From Spirochaetales bacterium (GTDB lineage: Bacteria > Spirochaetota > Spirochaetia > DSM-27196 > Alkalispirochaetaceae): a stretch of DNA of 40,103 nt. Of the stretch, positions 33,554 to 40,103 are shown piece after piece. The position numbers and the translations under genes are program-made. The notes below the pieces were generated by a model that did not search any database, was not told the DNA's origin, and worked only from the letters and a program-made list of their open reading frames with translations. The stretch lies in contig JANQHT010000096.1 of assembly GCA_028282545.1 (NCBI GenBank), positions 1 to 40,103 of the forward strand. The letters are read 5' to 3'. Positions within the stretch are counted from its first letter, which is position 1. Every line of letters starts with the position of its first letter.

Positions 33554-34395
33554 AACGATTCGCAATCCTGCTGCTTTTTATATTTCTCGTTGCCGTGGCC
33601 GTGGCAGTTGTCGGCTATGTACCTCTGCGGCTGGACCACGAAGGAGCCCACCTCCTGCAATCCAAAACGTCAGGCTGGACCGTGGTTCCCAACCCGGAAA
33701 CGCGATTCGACTGGCGCTGGGAACTGCTCATTCCCCGCAATGCAAAAATTCACACCTTTCCAGTGATCCAGCGGGAGATTTCCATTCGAGTGAGCGAGAA
33801 ACTCCCGTCGGCGGACCTGTACAAAACCGTTGTGGACGGTTCCCCCGATTTCAGCGTCGCCTTCGACATCGACATCATCGTCGTTCCACGGAGGGAGTAT
33901 CTCCCGGAACTCGCCGCCGGGGGGCTCCGGCCCGATTCCTACGCCCAGTGGTTCGACCGGGTGGAATCGCAAGCCGCCGTGGCACTGGCGTCGCGGATCA
34001 GGACCATCGCCGCCGACGCATCGCTCCTCTCCAACGAAGACCTTCACGGACGGCTGACCGAGGACGTTGAGCGAACGCTGGTCGATCGGTTTCCGGCGCT
34101 CTCTTTTGTCTCAATCGTTCCCCGTTCGTTTGACGTGCCGGATATGGCGCTGTACGCCCTGGCGCGGGAAACGTACCGCGATCTGGAAGAGGCGCGGCGC
34201 ACGGCCCTCCTTTCCGCCGCGGCCGAATTTGCTCTCCAGGCGGCGGCGCAGCAGAGTCGAATGGAGCTCTTTCACCAGTACGGTGAGATCCTGGAGCGCT
34301 ATCCCGCGCTGATCGACTATCTATCGATTGTCGCTCAAACGGGCGGTGATCCTCTTGGACTCGGCGACCTGGCACAGATAGGCGTTGAACAGTAA
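33550..34395 (+). CDS. Membrane-anchored protein, possibly SPFH-like
   Basis: A single hydrophobic helix (about residues 5-24) is followed by 255 residues of soluble sequence without a lipobox. The central part is beta-rich (REISIRVSEKLPS, FDIDIIVVPRREYLPEL) and the C-terminal part is helical with many Ala and Glu (ETYRDLEEARRTALLSAAAE). This order resembles SPFH/band-7 proteins, but I see no signature and hold the idea weakly. It starts within the HAD stop (ATGA), which suggests a joint role. It meets the convergent gene after only eight bases, with no terminator. Confidence 0.6.
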   Translation: MKRFAILLLFIFLVAVAVAVVGYVPLRLDHEGAHLLQSKTSGWTVVPNPETRFDWRWELLIPRNAKIHTFPVIQREISIRVSEKLPSADLYKTVVDGSPDFSVAFDIDIIVVPRREYLPELAAGGLRPDSYAQWFDRVESQAAVALASRIRTIAADASLLSNEDLHGRLTEDVERTLVDRFPALSFVSIVPRSFDVPDMALYALARETYRDLEEARRTALLSAAAEFALQAAAQQSRMELFHQYGEILERYPALIDYLSIVAQTGGDPLGLGDLAQIGVEQ

Positions 34396-34403
34396 TCGTA
34401 CCG

Positions 34404-36257
34404 TTATCTGTCGAGATTGCTCTCGACAACGATCATCTGGCCGACGATCTTGCCGGAGAGTCCAACGGCGGAGATCATGTGATCCAGCTTGTCGTCAAAG
34501 GGTTTGGTACCTTTTGACCGCGTTTCGAACGCGGCGTACCGTTCATTCAGGTAGTCGTGCGCAGTGTTTTTGATTGCGACAAAAACCTGGTGAATTCCAC
34601 GCATCTGATCCTGGAAACGCTCGATGATTGACCTGGACTCCCGATCCAACTGACCAACGAGCGCCCGAAAGGCCGCCTGCTGCTGCGTGTTGCCTTCCGA
34701 AGCGAATCGGTACCGGTAGAGCGTCTTCCCTTCGTCCGCGTCCGGGGAGAAGGCCGCGTCGAACACGCCGAGCCGTTCCCGGACGTCGTCCAGACCGGCC
34801 AGAAAAATCGTGAGATCGCTGACCGCTTCCCGGCTCCGGGCCGGAATAATCCTTCCGATTATCCGCATGAACTCCATCAGCTCCGGGGTGTAGATCTGGT
34901 CGATGAAGTTCTTGATGATCTTCAAGGTCTGGTAGTTTTTGACCGCATTGATCCCCGCATTCTGGATAAGCGACGAGACGTTCGGGTGGTAGTAGGCGAA
35001 GTCCTGGAGAGGTTTTGGGAACACCTCCTGGATCATCCGCCCGACAACACCGGTCCGCAAATCGTGGAAACGGTCATCCAGCGTCTGCAGCATGGCTATC
35101 TTGAGATTGGCGTAGTAAAAGTCTTTGAGCCGCAGCCGCGGGACGTATGCCATAAAGCGATAGTACGGATCGTTACGGAAGTATCGGATCAGTTCGACCA
35201 GACGCAATCGTTCATCGGTCTCGTCCACCTGCCCGCGAAGCGCTACGAGGGTGCGCCGGAGTACCTGAGCCTCTTTTGATTCGCCGTTTTCCATCAGGTT
35301 GTCCCCCGGCGCTTCGTCTCCGCGGCGCACGCGAACGAAGTACTCCAGTATTTCCGGAAAGAGGTCGACGGTTTTTGCTACACGTTTGGCGTTGTAAAGT
35401 GCCAGATGAAGACTCTCGAGTGCCGGAAAGAGGCGTGCAATGGCGATCCGTTTGAACGACGGCTGCTTCGGCCGGTTCAGGGACGCAAGCGGGACCTGGA
35501 ACATCGAAAAGAACTCATCGAAATCGTACAGCACGAGGTCCTTAAGGTAGTACGCCGGAAGAATCCCCTCTTCCAGTTGTTTCATCACGTCTGGATGAAT
35601 ACCTTCGACGTAGGTCGATATGCGGTCGAGCACCAGCTGCTTGAGATAACCCCTCGATTCCGCCTTCTTGAACTCGTCCTGCAGTTCCTGGGTACCGACA
35701 AACTCGTTGAGTTTGCCTTTTGCCTCGGGAACGCGCGCTTCGAGCAGCGCCTCGATGACGCGCCGCAGCGTTTCCTCGCCTTTCCAGAGCATGCGGAACA
35801 GGGGGATAACCGGCTCCACCTTTGCGTACAAATCGGCAACGGCCCGCGCCAGCGGTGGTTCCGCCGTTCGAAGGTCGAAATCGACAAGATCGTTCCCGAC
35901 GGTCGCGACGGTTCGTTTCATCTGATGAAGGCGAAAGGACAAAAAAACGTTCTCGTCGCTGCTGCTGGAAAAGAGACGCCGAAACCAGAGCGACAATCGT
36001 TCCCAGAGCGACAGGCTGGCAAAATCGGCCTCTATGATTTCACGACGCCGTTCTTTCCTGAGTTCCCCGTGAACGATCTTCTCTTCGGCACGATCATGAA
36101 TGCTCAGGCTGTGCGCGATCCGATCCAGCAGAACACGGCGCTCTTCATCAGTGAGCGCCCGAACAAGCTCCGGGACCGCGCTTACGAGAGGACGATTGTA
36201 GCTGACGCTCGGTGCCGTACCATGAGGAGGCGTCCCGACCGGATTACTACTCGACAT
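34404..36257 (-). CDS. Spirochaete DUF5312-like protein
   Basis: The 617-residue, mainly helical protein has no enzymatic motif, signal peptide or long membrane segment that I can see. A hydrophobic patch with aromatic residues (LWERLSLWFRRLF) lies near residue 83. The overall pattern fits my memory of DUF5312, an uncharacterised family confined to spirochaetes; I cannot verify it here. The only ATG in frame is 36257, so the gene overlaps thiN by 76 bases and has a weak Shine-Dalgarno; a shorter form is possible. The first 17 or so residues, in the overlap, look like low-information coding. Confidence 0.65.
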   Translation of the reverse strand: MSSSNPVGTPPHGTAPSVSYNRPLVSAVPELVRALTDEERRVLLDRIAHSLSIHDRAEEKIVHGELRKERRREIIEADFASLSLWERLSLWFRRLFSSSSDENVFLSFRLHQMKRTVATVGNDLVDFDLRTAEPPLARAVADLYAKVEPVIPLFRMLWKGEETLRRVIEALLEARVPEAKGKLNEFVGTQELQDEFKKAESRGYLKQLVLDRISTYVEGIHPDVMKQLEEGILPAYYLKDLVLYDFDEFFSMFQVPLASLNRPKQPSFKRIAIARLFPALESLHLALYNAKRVAKTVDLFPEILEYFVRVRRGDEAPGDNLMENGESKEAQVLRRTLVALRGQVDETDERLRLVELIRYFRNDPYYRFMAYVPRLRLKDFYYANLKIAMLQTLDDRFHDLRTGVVGRMIQEVFPKPLQDFAYYHPNVSSLIQNAGINAVKNYQTLKIIKNFIDQIYTPELMEFMRIIGRIIPARSREAVSDLTIFLAGLDDVRERLGVFDAAFSPDADEGKTLYRYRFASEGNTQQQAAFRALVGQLDRESRSIIERFQDQMRGIHQVFVAIKNTAHDYLNERYAAFETRSKGTKPFDDKLDHMISAVGLSGKIVGQMIVVESNLDR

Positions 36258-36820
36258 TCCGTTGATACCGAACGATTGCTGACGCCGAAATCTCCACTGG
36301 TCCAGGAAAAACCATCAAGCGGCCACTGGAAACCGGAGGACGAATCGATTTCCACCCGCAAACCAACGGGAAAGAACGAGATCGTCTCCCCCGGAGTGGT
36401 TCCAACCTCAACTGCGCCTTCAAGGCATTCTACTACCTCTGAACGGGTCAGCCAAGTTTTCGGGCTTCGGGTCCGCGCAAAGAGCGAAACAACCGCCAAC
36501 AGGTGATCGAGGCGTCCTCCGCCGCCGCCGATCATCGTCACCCGCGACGCACCACGGTTCCAGAGCTCGATCAGGCCGAGTTCAGTGTCCGTCTCATCCT
36601 TGTCGCGGGGGCTGACCCGTATCGAGGCGTCCGGATAGCGTTCAATCAGTGCCGGATCCCGGATCGAGTCCATGTCGCCCACGATGATATCGGGCTTCCA
36701 ACCACGAGTGTTTACAAAATCGAGGCCGGAGTCGGCCGCGGCGAGGAGAAACGGCGAATCCGACGGAAGCACAATATCGCAATCCGGGGTCTCCCCGCCG
36801 GTTACCAGTATTCCGAGCAC
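36182..36820 (-). CDS. thiN: Thiamine pyrophosphokinase
   Basis: This enzyme transfers pyrophosphate from ATP to thiamine, giving thiamine diphosphate. The family motifs are all present: AADSGLDF, VGDMDSI, DKDETDTELGL and GGGGGRLDHLLA. Length (212 residues) is normal. The start is GTG 36820; no Shine-Dalgarno precedes it, but a well-spaced -35/-10 pair puts the transcription start at about the GTG. There is no thiamine riboswitch in the short leader. It diverges from flaB and overlaps the DUF5312-like gene at its end. Confidence 0.92.
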   Translation of the reverse strand: MLGILVTGGETPDCDIVLPSDSPFLLAAADSGLDFVNTRGWKPDIIVGDMDSIRDPALIERYPDASIRVSPRDKDETDTELGLIELWNRGASRVTMIGGGGGRLDHLLAVVSLFARTRSPKTWLTRSEVVECLEGAVEVGTTPGETISFFPVGLRVEIDSSSGFQWPLDGFSWTSGDFGVSNRSVSTECRVVIRSGRLLMVRHRASATIVLS

Positions 36821-36825
36821 GGGTC

Positions 36826-36854
36826 ATTCTATCTAAAGACGCCCCCCCCAACAA
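36826..36854 (-). promoter_or_regulatory. Probable sigma-70 promoter of thiN
   Basis: On the minus strand TTGTTG (36854-36849) is followed after 17 bases by TAGAAT (36831-36826), which ends five bases before the GTG start. The predicted transcript would be leaderless. The spacer contains a run of eight G on this strand and overlaps the flaB promoter on the other strand. Confidence 0.45.
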
Positions 36855-36862
36855 CCGAAACT
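36834..36862 (+). promoter_or_regulatory. Candidate sigma-28 (FliA) promoter of flaB
   Basis: TAAAG at 36834-36838 and CCGAAACT at 36855-36862 resemble the flagellar sigma-28 boxes (TAAA and GCCGATAA). The gap from TAAA to CCGA is 17 bases, one more than the usual 16, and the extra base lies in a C8 run. The predicted start is about 50 bases upstream of flaB. Confidence 0.5.
36842..36849 (+). repeat. C8 homopolymer in overlapping promoters
   Basis: Eight consecutive C lie between the -35 and -10 elements of both the thiN promoter and the candidate flaB promoter. Confidence 0.95.
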
Positions 36863-36872
36863 AAGAAAGGAC

Positions 36873-36890
36873 ACAGACAGGGACGTCTGT
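36873..36890 (+). promoter_or_regulatory. flaB leader hairpin with CsrA-like site
   Basis: ACAGAC (36873-36878) pairs with GTCTGT (36885-36890) around the loop AGGGAC. The overlapping string ACAGGGACGT (36877-36886) matches the CsrA consensus ACARGGAUGU at nine of ten positions if a pyrimidine is counted at U, and places GGA in the loop. A second GGA lies in the Shine-Dalgarno about 25 bases downstream. Confidence 0.55.
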
Positions 36891-36904
36891 GAAGTGATCA
36901 ATTC

Positions 36905-36911
36905 AAGGAGG
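36905..36911 (+). promoter_or_regulatory. Strong Shine-Dalgarno of flaB
   Basis: AAGGAGG lies five bases before ATG 36917. It is the strongest ribosome-binding site in the window, as expected for an abundant flagellin, and its GGA triplets could be a second CsrA contact. Confidence 0.9.
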
Positions 36912-36916
36912 AACGA

Positions 36917-37789
36917 ATGATCATCAACCACAACATGAGCGCGATCTTCGCTCAGCGGACTCAGAAGTTCAACAACATTACTGTTGACAAGAACATCGAG
37001 AAGCTGTCGAGCGGAATGCGCATCAACCGCGCGGGAGACGATGCCTCGGGGCTCGCCGTGTCGGAGAAGATGCGCAGCCAGATTCGCGGACTGCAGCGGG
37101 CTGAACAGAACGCTGCGGACGGAATCTCGCTCATCCAGACCACGGAAGGGTACTTGCAGGAGACCCAGGACATCCTGCAGCGCCTTCGGGAACTCGCCGT
37201 CCAGGCTTCGAACGGTATTTACACCACCGAAGACCGGATGCAGATTCAAGTCGAGGTGAGCCAGCTCGTAGATGAGATCAACCGGATCGCGTCGCACGCT
37301 CAGTTCAACGGCATGAATCTCCTGACTGGTCGCTTTGCCCGTGACACCGGTACGAACGTGGTCACGGCGAGCATGTGGCTCCACATCGGTGCCAACATGG
37401 ACCAGCGGGAACGCGTTTTCATCGGTACGATGACCGCCCAGGGTCTCGGTTTGCAGAGTCCGTCAGGTCTTCCGCACACCGCGAGTTTTATCTCGATCTC
37501 GACCCCGGACAATGCGAACTCTTCGATCGCAGTCATCGACAACGCCCTGAAAGCGGTGAGCAAGCAGCGCGCCGACCTTGGTGCCTACCAGAACCGACTC
37601 GACATGGCTCGGATCGGTCTCAGCGTGGGTGCCGAAAACATCCAGGCCGCTGAATCTCGTATTCGCGACGTGGATATGGCCTCAGAGGTGGTGAACTACA
37701 CCAAGAACCAGATCCTGGTTCAGGCTTCCACCGCCATGCTCGCTCAGGCGAACCAGAAGACGCAGTCGGTACTGCAGCTGCTGCAGTAG
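36917..37789 (+). CDS. flaB: Periplasmic flagellar core flagellin FlaB
   Basis: FlaB polymerises into the core of spirochaete endoflagella in the periplasm. The conserved D0/D1 N-terminus ([36 protein letters not shown]) and C-terminus ([36 protein letters not shown]) are complete, with a short middle region and no hypervariable domain. There is no signal peptide, as expected for export by the flagellar type III system. The 290-residue length is typical of FlaB. It is a single-gene unit with its own promoter, leader and terminator. Other flagellin genes are not in the window. Confidence 0.97.
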   Translation: MIINHNMSAIFAQRTQKFNNITVDKNIEKLSSGMRINRAGDDASGLAVSEKMRSQIRGLQRAEQNAADGISLIQTTEGYLQETQDILQRLRELAVQASNGIYTTEDRMQIQVEVSQLVDEINRIASHAQFNGMNLLTGRFARDTGTNVVTASMWLHIGANMDQRERVFIGTMTAQGLGLQSPSGLPHTASFISISTPDNANSSIAVIDNALKAVSKQRADLGAYQNRLDMARIGLSVGAENIQAAESRIRDVDMASEVVNYTKNQILVQASTAMLAQANQKTQSVLQLLQ

Positions 37790-37805
37790 TTCCTGGGAAC
37801 CCGAC

Positions 37806-37833
37806 AAAAGGCGGCCGATCGGCCGCCTTTTTT
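37806..37833 (+). terminator. Rho-independent terminator of flaB
   Basis: The perfect 18-base palindrome GGCGGCCGATCGGCCGCC is flanked by AAAA before and six T after. It starts about 16 bases after the flaB stop and should act mainly on the plus strand. Confidence 0.95.
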
Positions 37834-37839
37834 GTTTTA

Positions 37840-37868
37840 TTGACACCCGGTGTACCACTTACTACGCT
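37840..37868 (+). promoter_or_regulatory. Promoter of cca
   Basis: A perfect -35 TTGACA (37840-37845) is followed after 17 bases by TACGCT (37863-37868). The GTG start at 37875 comes six bases later and no Shine-Dalgarno intervenes, so the message would be leaderless. The promoter starts immediately after the flaB terminator. Confidence 0.5.
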
Positions 37869-37874
37869 TCTGTT

Positions 37875-39203
37875 GTGGTGCGCATCCCTTCATCCGTACG
37901 ACGCTTTGCCCGCTCTTTTGCCGACAACGGTCATGAACTCTATCTCGTGGGCGGGGCCGTTCGCGATCTTTTCCTGGGCAAGCGCGTCGAGGATTTTGAC
38001 TTTGCAACCGATGCGCTGCCGGACACGGTTCGCTCGATCTTTCGCCGGGTGATTCCGACGGGCATTCGTCACGGAACGGTAACGGTCCTATTCGAAGGGA
38101 ACTCGTTCGAGGTAACCACCTACAGGTCCGACGGAGACTACAGTGACTCCCGCCGTCCCGATACCGTTTCGTTTGCCCCCTCTATCCGGGAGGACCTGGC
38201 GCGACGGGACTTCACGATGAACGCCATCGCCCTGGACCCCCGGTCCATGGACGTTGTTGATCCTTACCAGGGAAGGGAGGCGATCAGTCAGGGGCGAATC
38301 GTGGCGGTTGGCGACGCCGCCATCCGCTTCGCCGAGGATGCCCTGAGGATGGTCCGCGCGGTCCGGTTTGCCGCCCAACTCCGGTTCGACCTGGATACTG
38401 CGACGCAGGCCGCGATTTTGCCGCTGGCAGAGCGGATTCTCGCGGTTGCTCGGGAACGACTCAACCGGGAGTACGCAAAAATCATGGAGTCGGAACGTCC
38501 CTCCGTCGCGTGGCGGCTCATGCGGGAGACGGGACTGCTGCCGGTAGTCGCGCCGGAACTGGACGTCGAGGACGACCTCTTCGAACACCTCCTCGCAACG
38601 TGCGATTGCGTTCCCGCTGGAAACGCTCCCCTCCGGTGGGCAGCCCTCCTCCACGATGTGGGAAAGCCGGAGTGCGCACGGATAGTTGACGGTCGGATGA
38701 CATTTCACGACCACGATCGCGTATCGGCTCGCCGTGCGGAGGATTTCCTGGACCGGTATCGTTTTTCGAAGGCGGAACGGGAACGTATCGTTCACCTGGT
38801 TCGCAACCACATGTTCGGATACTCTCCGGAATGGAGCGACGCCGCAGTTCGCCGGTTCCTGCACCGCCTGGGACGGGACGCCGTGGAAGACGTGATCGCC
38901 CTGCGAATCGCCGATGCCTGCGGAAAGGGTGCAACACTTCGCATGACCGAGAACCTCCGCAGTTTGAAGAAACGCGTGGACGAAGTGCTCGGTCAGGGCC
39001 AGCCCTTGACCGTCTCAGACCTGGCAATAACCGGTACCGATCTCATGACGGAGATCGGTCTGTCGCCGGGCCCTCGTATCGGGATACTGTTACATCAACT
39101 GCTGGAGACGTGCCTGGACGATCCAACGCAAAACGAACGGGGCCGCCTGCTTGCGATCGCCGGCGCCTTCGCACGGGAGACCTGGGGAGGGAGCGCGGAA
39201 TAG
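37875..39203 (+). CDS. cca: CCA tRNA nucleotidyltransferase
   Basis: This enzyme adds or repairs the 3' CCA of tRNAs. The class II nucleotidyltransferase core has LVGGAVRDLFLG, the metal-binding DxD in DFDFATD, RRDFTMNAIALD, and AEDALRMVRAVRFAAQ. The ERLNREYAKIM motif supports a CCA-adding role rather than poly(A) polymerase. An HD domain follows (LLHDVGKPECARI, HDHDRVS). Length is 442 residues. The start is GTG 37875; GTG 37878 is also possible. Both tRNA genes in the window lack encoded CCA, so this activity should be essential. It ends seven bases from the rnc stop, convergent, with no terminator. Confidence 0.9.
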   Translation: MVRIPSSVRRFARSFADNGHELYLVGGAVRDLFLGKRVEDFDFATDALPDTVRSIFRRVIPTGIRHGTVTVLFEGNSFEVTTYRSDGDYSDSRRPDTVSFAPSIREDLARRDFTMNAIALDPRSMDVVDPYQGREAISQGRIVAVGDAAIRFAEDALRMVRAVRFAAQLRFDLDTATQAAILPLAERILAVARERLNREYAKIMESERPSVAWRLMRETGLLPVVAPELDVEDDLFEHLLATCDCVPAGNAPLRWAALLHDVGKPECARIVDGRMTFHDHDRVSARRAEDFLDRYRFSKAERERIVHLVRNHMFGYSPEWSDAAVRRFLHRLGRDAVEDVIALRIADACGKGATLRMTENLRSLKKRVDEVLGQGQPLTVSDLAITGTDLMTEIGLSPGPRIGILLHQLLETCLDDPTQNERGRLLAIAGAFARETWGGSAE

Positions 39204-39210
39204 TCGGCCC

Positions 39211-39951
39211 CTATCTCTCCGCCAGTGCGCGGTAGGCTGCCCTGGCCGCGCTTTGTTCCGCTTCCTTCTTGTTTTTGCCCTTTCCCGGTCCAAAGGTCTT
39301 GTCATTGACGGAGACGTTCATCCAGAACGTTCGGTCGTGATCGGGACCCGTCCGTTTTTCCAGATGATACCGGGGATACGACTTGTACTGCTTCTGCACA
39401 AACTCCTGCAGGAGCGTTTTGTAGTCTTTGCGGTGTTTGTTTTGAAGAACCGTTTCGATCTGGGGGCGAATCCAGCGGAGAACGAACGTACGGGCTGCGC
39501 GGAATCCGGAGTCCAGGAAGAGCGCCCCGATGATCGCCTCCAGAACGTCCGCGAGAATGGCCTTCTTTTGGCGTCCGCCGGAGCTTTCCTCCCCTTTTCC
39601 CACCAGGACAAAACGTTCCACGCCCAGTTCGTGGGCGATTTCCGCGAGGCTTTCCTCTGAAACCACGTACGATTTGATCCGCGCCAGATCGCCCTCGGGC
39701 CGATCGGATAACGTCTCGTAGAGGTACTCCGCCACGACCAAACCGAGGACCGAGTCGCCCAGGAATTCCAGGCGTTCGTTGTTCTCGATTGTGCCGGTGG
39801 ATTCGTTCGCAAAGGAGCGGTGAGAAAAGGCTTGGTTCAGCAGATTGAGGCTATGGAATCGAACTCCAGCCCGTTTTTCGAATGCCCGAAGATCCACTTT
39901 GCGCGACGACACGTCGTCGGTGACATTCGTGAGATTCCGTAATATCGCCAT
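39211..39951 (-). CDS. rnc: Ribonuclease III
   Basis: RNase III cuts double-stranded RNA in rRNA and mRNA processing. The signature NERLEFLGDSVLGL places catalytic Glu62 and Asp66, and ADVLEAIIGALFLD gives Asp135 and Glu138, with the spacing found in the E. coli enzyme. A double-stranded-RNA-binding domain (about residues 173-245, ending KKEAEQSAARAAYRALAE) completes a 246-residue protein. ATG 39951 directly abuts the T-run of the acpP terminator, with no Shine-Dalgarno. A GTG 18 codons later is an alternative start. It probably relies on read-through from acpP or on a promoter I do not see. Confidence 0.95.
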   Translation of the reverse strand: MAILRNLTNVTDDVSSRKVDLRAFEKRAGVRFHSLNLLNQAFSHRSFANESTGTIENNERLEFLGDSVLGLVVAEYLYETLSDRPEGDLARIKSYVVSEESLAEIAHELGVERFVLVGKGEESSGGRQKKAILADVLEAIIGALFLDSGFRAARTFVLRWIRPQIETVLQNKHRKDYKTLLQEFVQKQYKSYPRYHLEKRTGPDHDRTFWMNVSVNDKTFGPGKGKNKKEAEQSAARAAYRALAER

Positions 39952-39979
39952 AAAAAAAGCGCCCGGCCGAGGCCGGGCG
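39952..39979 (-). terminator. Rho-independent terminator of acpP
   Basis: On the minus strand CGCCCGGCC-TC-GGCCGGGCG (in practice closing to a CTCG tetraloop) is followed by one C and seven T. It begins eight bases after the acpP stop and ends at the rnc start codon. Confidence 0.9.
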
Positions 39980-39986
39980 AGAAATG

Positions 39987-40103
39987 TTACTTGAGTTGTG
40001 TCTTCAGGTATTCCAGCGCGTCACCGACGGTTTCAAACTCGTTGGCTTTTTCATCGGGGATAGAAACACCAAGTTCCTCCTCGATCGCGTATACCAGCTC
40101 GTA
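39987..40103 (-). CDS. acpP: Acyl carrier protein, C-terminal part (5' end outside window)
   Basis: Acyl carrier protein holds growing fatty acids on a phosphopantetheine arm. The visible 38 residues ([20 protein letters not shown], then [16 protein letters not shown]) match the last two helices of AcpP; the DSL serine lies beyond the window. The acpP-rnc order is a common bacterial arrangement. A strong terminator follows. Confidence 0.93.
   Translation of the reverse strand, partial: YELVYAIEEELGVSIPDEKANEFETVGDALEYLKTQLK

Noticed and set aside
36863-36916. Riboswitch in the thiN-flaB intergenic region
   Set aside because: The thiN leader is too short for a TPP riboswitch and no THI-box sequence is visible; the hairpin belongs to the flaB leader.
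1-40103. CRISPR arrays, insertion sequences, prophage or toxin-antitoxin genes
   Set aside because: No repeat-spacer pattern, transposase, integrase or phage motif was seen; base composition and gene packing look uniform.

Overview
The window is a gene-dense, GC-rich stretch of a spirochaete chromosome, probably a free-living Spirochaeta-like member of the Spirochaetales. The evidence is a flaB-type core flagellin, a dnaG-rpoD-(zinc ribbon)-mreBCD-mrdA-rodA order that I recall from Treponema, cmk directly ahead of rpsA, and a long protein that looks like the spirochaete-restricted DUF5312 family. I see no phage, insertion sequence, integron or CRISPR array. Nearly all of the sequence is coding, and no gene-free gap reaches 300 bases.

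Layout. (1) 1-5088, + strand: the 3' part of recA, then a tightly overlapped housekeeping operon scpA-scpB-rsuA/rluB-like-cmk-rpsA (chromosome condensation, rRNA modification, CMP kinase, ribosomal protein S1). (2) 5108-10835, + strand: a signalling block with a GAF/sigma-54 activator, a membrane TPR protein, a CHASE2-class III adenylate cyclase, a lipoprotein that probably starts at CTG, and a small membrane protein. (3) 10910-11785, +: mazG, meeting a long minus-strand run in a shared CTAG stop. (4) 11782-31185, minus strand, read right to left: ykgJ-like, metallo-beta-lactamase-fold protein, small ORF, giant OmpA/Ig-repeat protein, dnaG, rpoD, zinc-ribbon protein with acidic tail, RNase P RNA, TPR protein, mreB, mreC, mreD, mrdA (PBP2), rodA, and a fused radical-SAM/DUF2344 protein. 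Most junctions overlap or are only a few bases long, so DNA priming, the main sigma factor, tRNA processing and the cell-elongation machinery appear transcriptionally linked. (5) 31218-31496, minus: tRNA-Thr(TGT) and tRNA-Tyr(GTA) with promoter and terminator. (6) 31493-34395: methionine aminopeptidase and a membrane protein (minus), diverging from a HAD hydrolase and a membrane-anchored protein (plus). (7) 34404-37833: a DUF5312-like protein and thiamin pyrophosphokinase (minus), diverging from flaB (plus) with its terminator. (8) 37840-40103: cca (plus), rnc (minus) and the 3' part of acpP (minus).

I did not find a clearly new multi-gene system. The strongest leads are local. The flaB leader carries a hairpin-borne CsrA-like site. 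A C8 tract sits inside two overlapping divergent promoters (thiN and flaB). The DnaG primase has lost three of its four zinc ligands. rnpB is embedded in a replication/transcription/cell-shape super-operon. The first genes of several transcription units lack a Shine-Dalgarno and have a -10-like box 5-10 bases before the start codon, which suggests leaderless mRNAs. The two tRNA genes do not encode CCA, which fits the presence of cca. All identifications come from reading motifs by eye; no database search was run.
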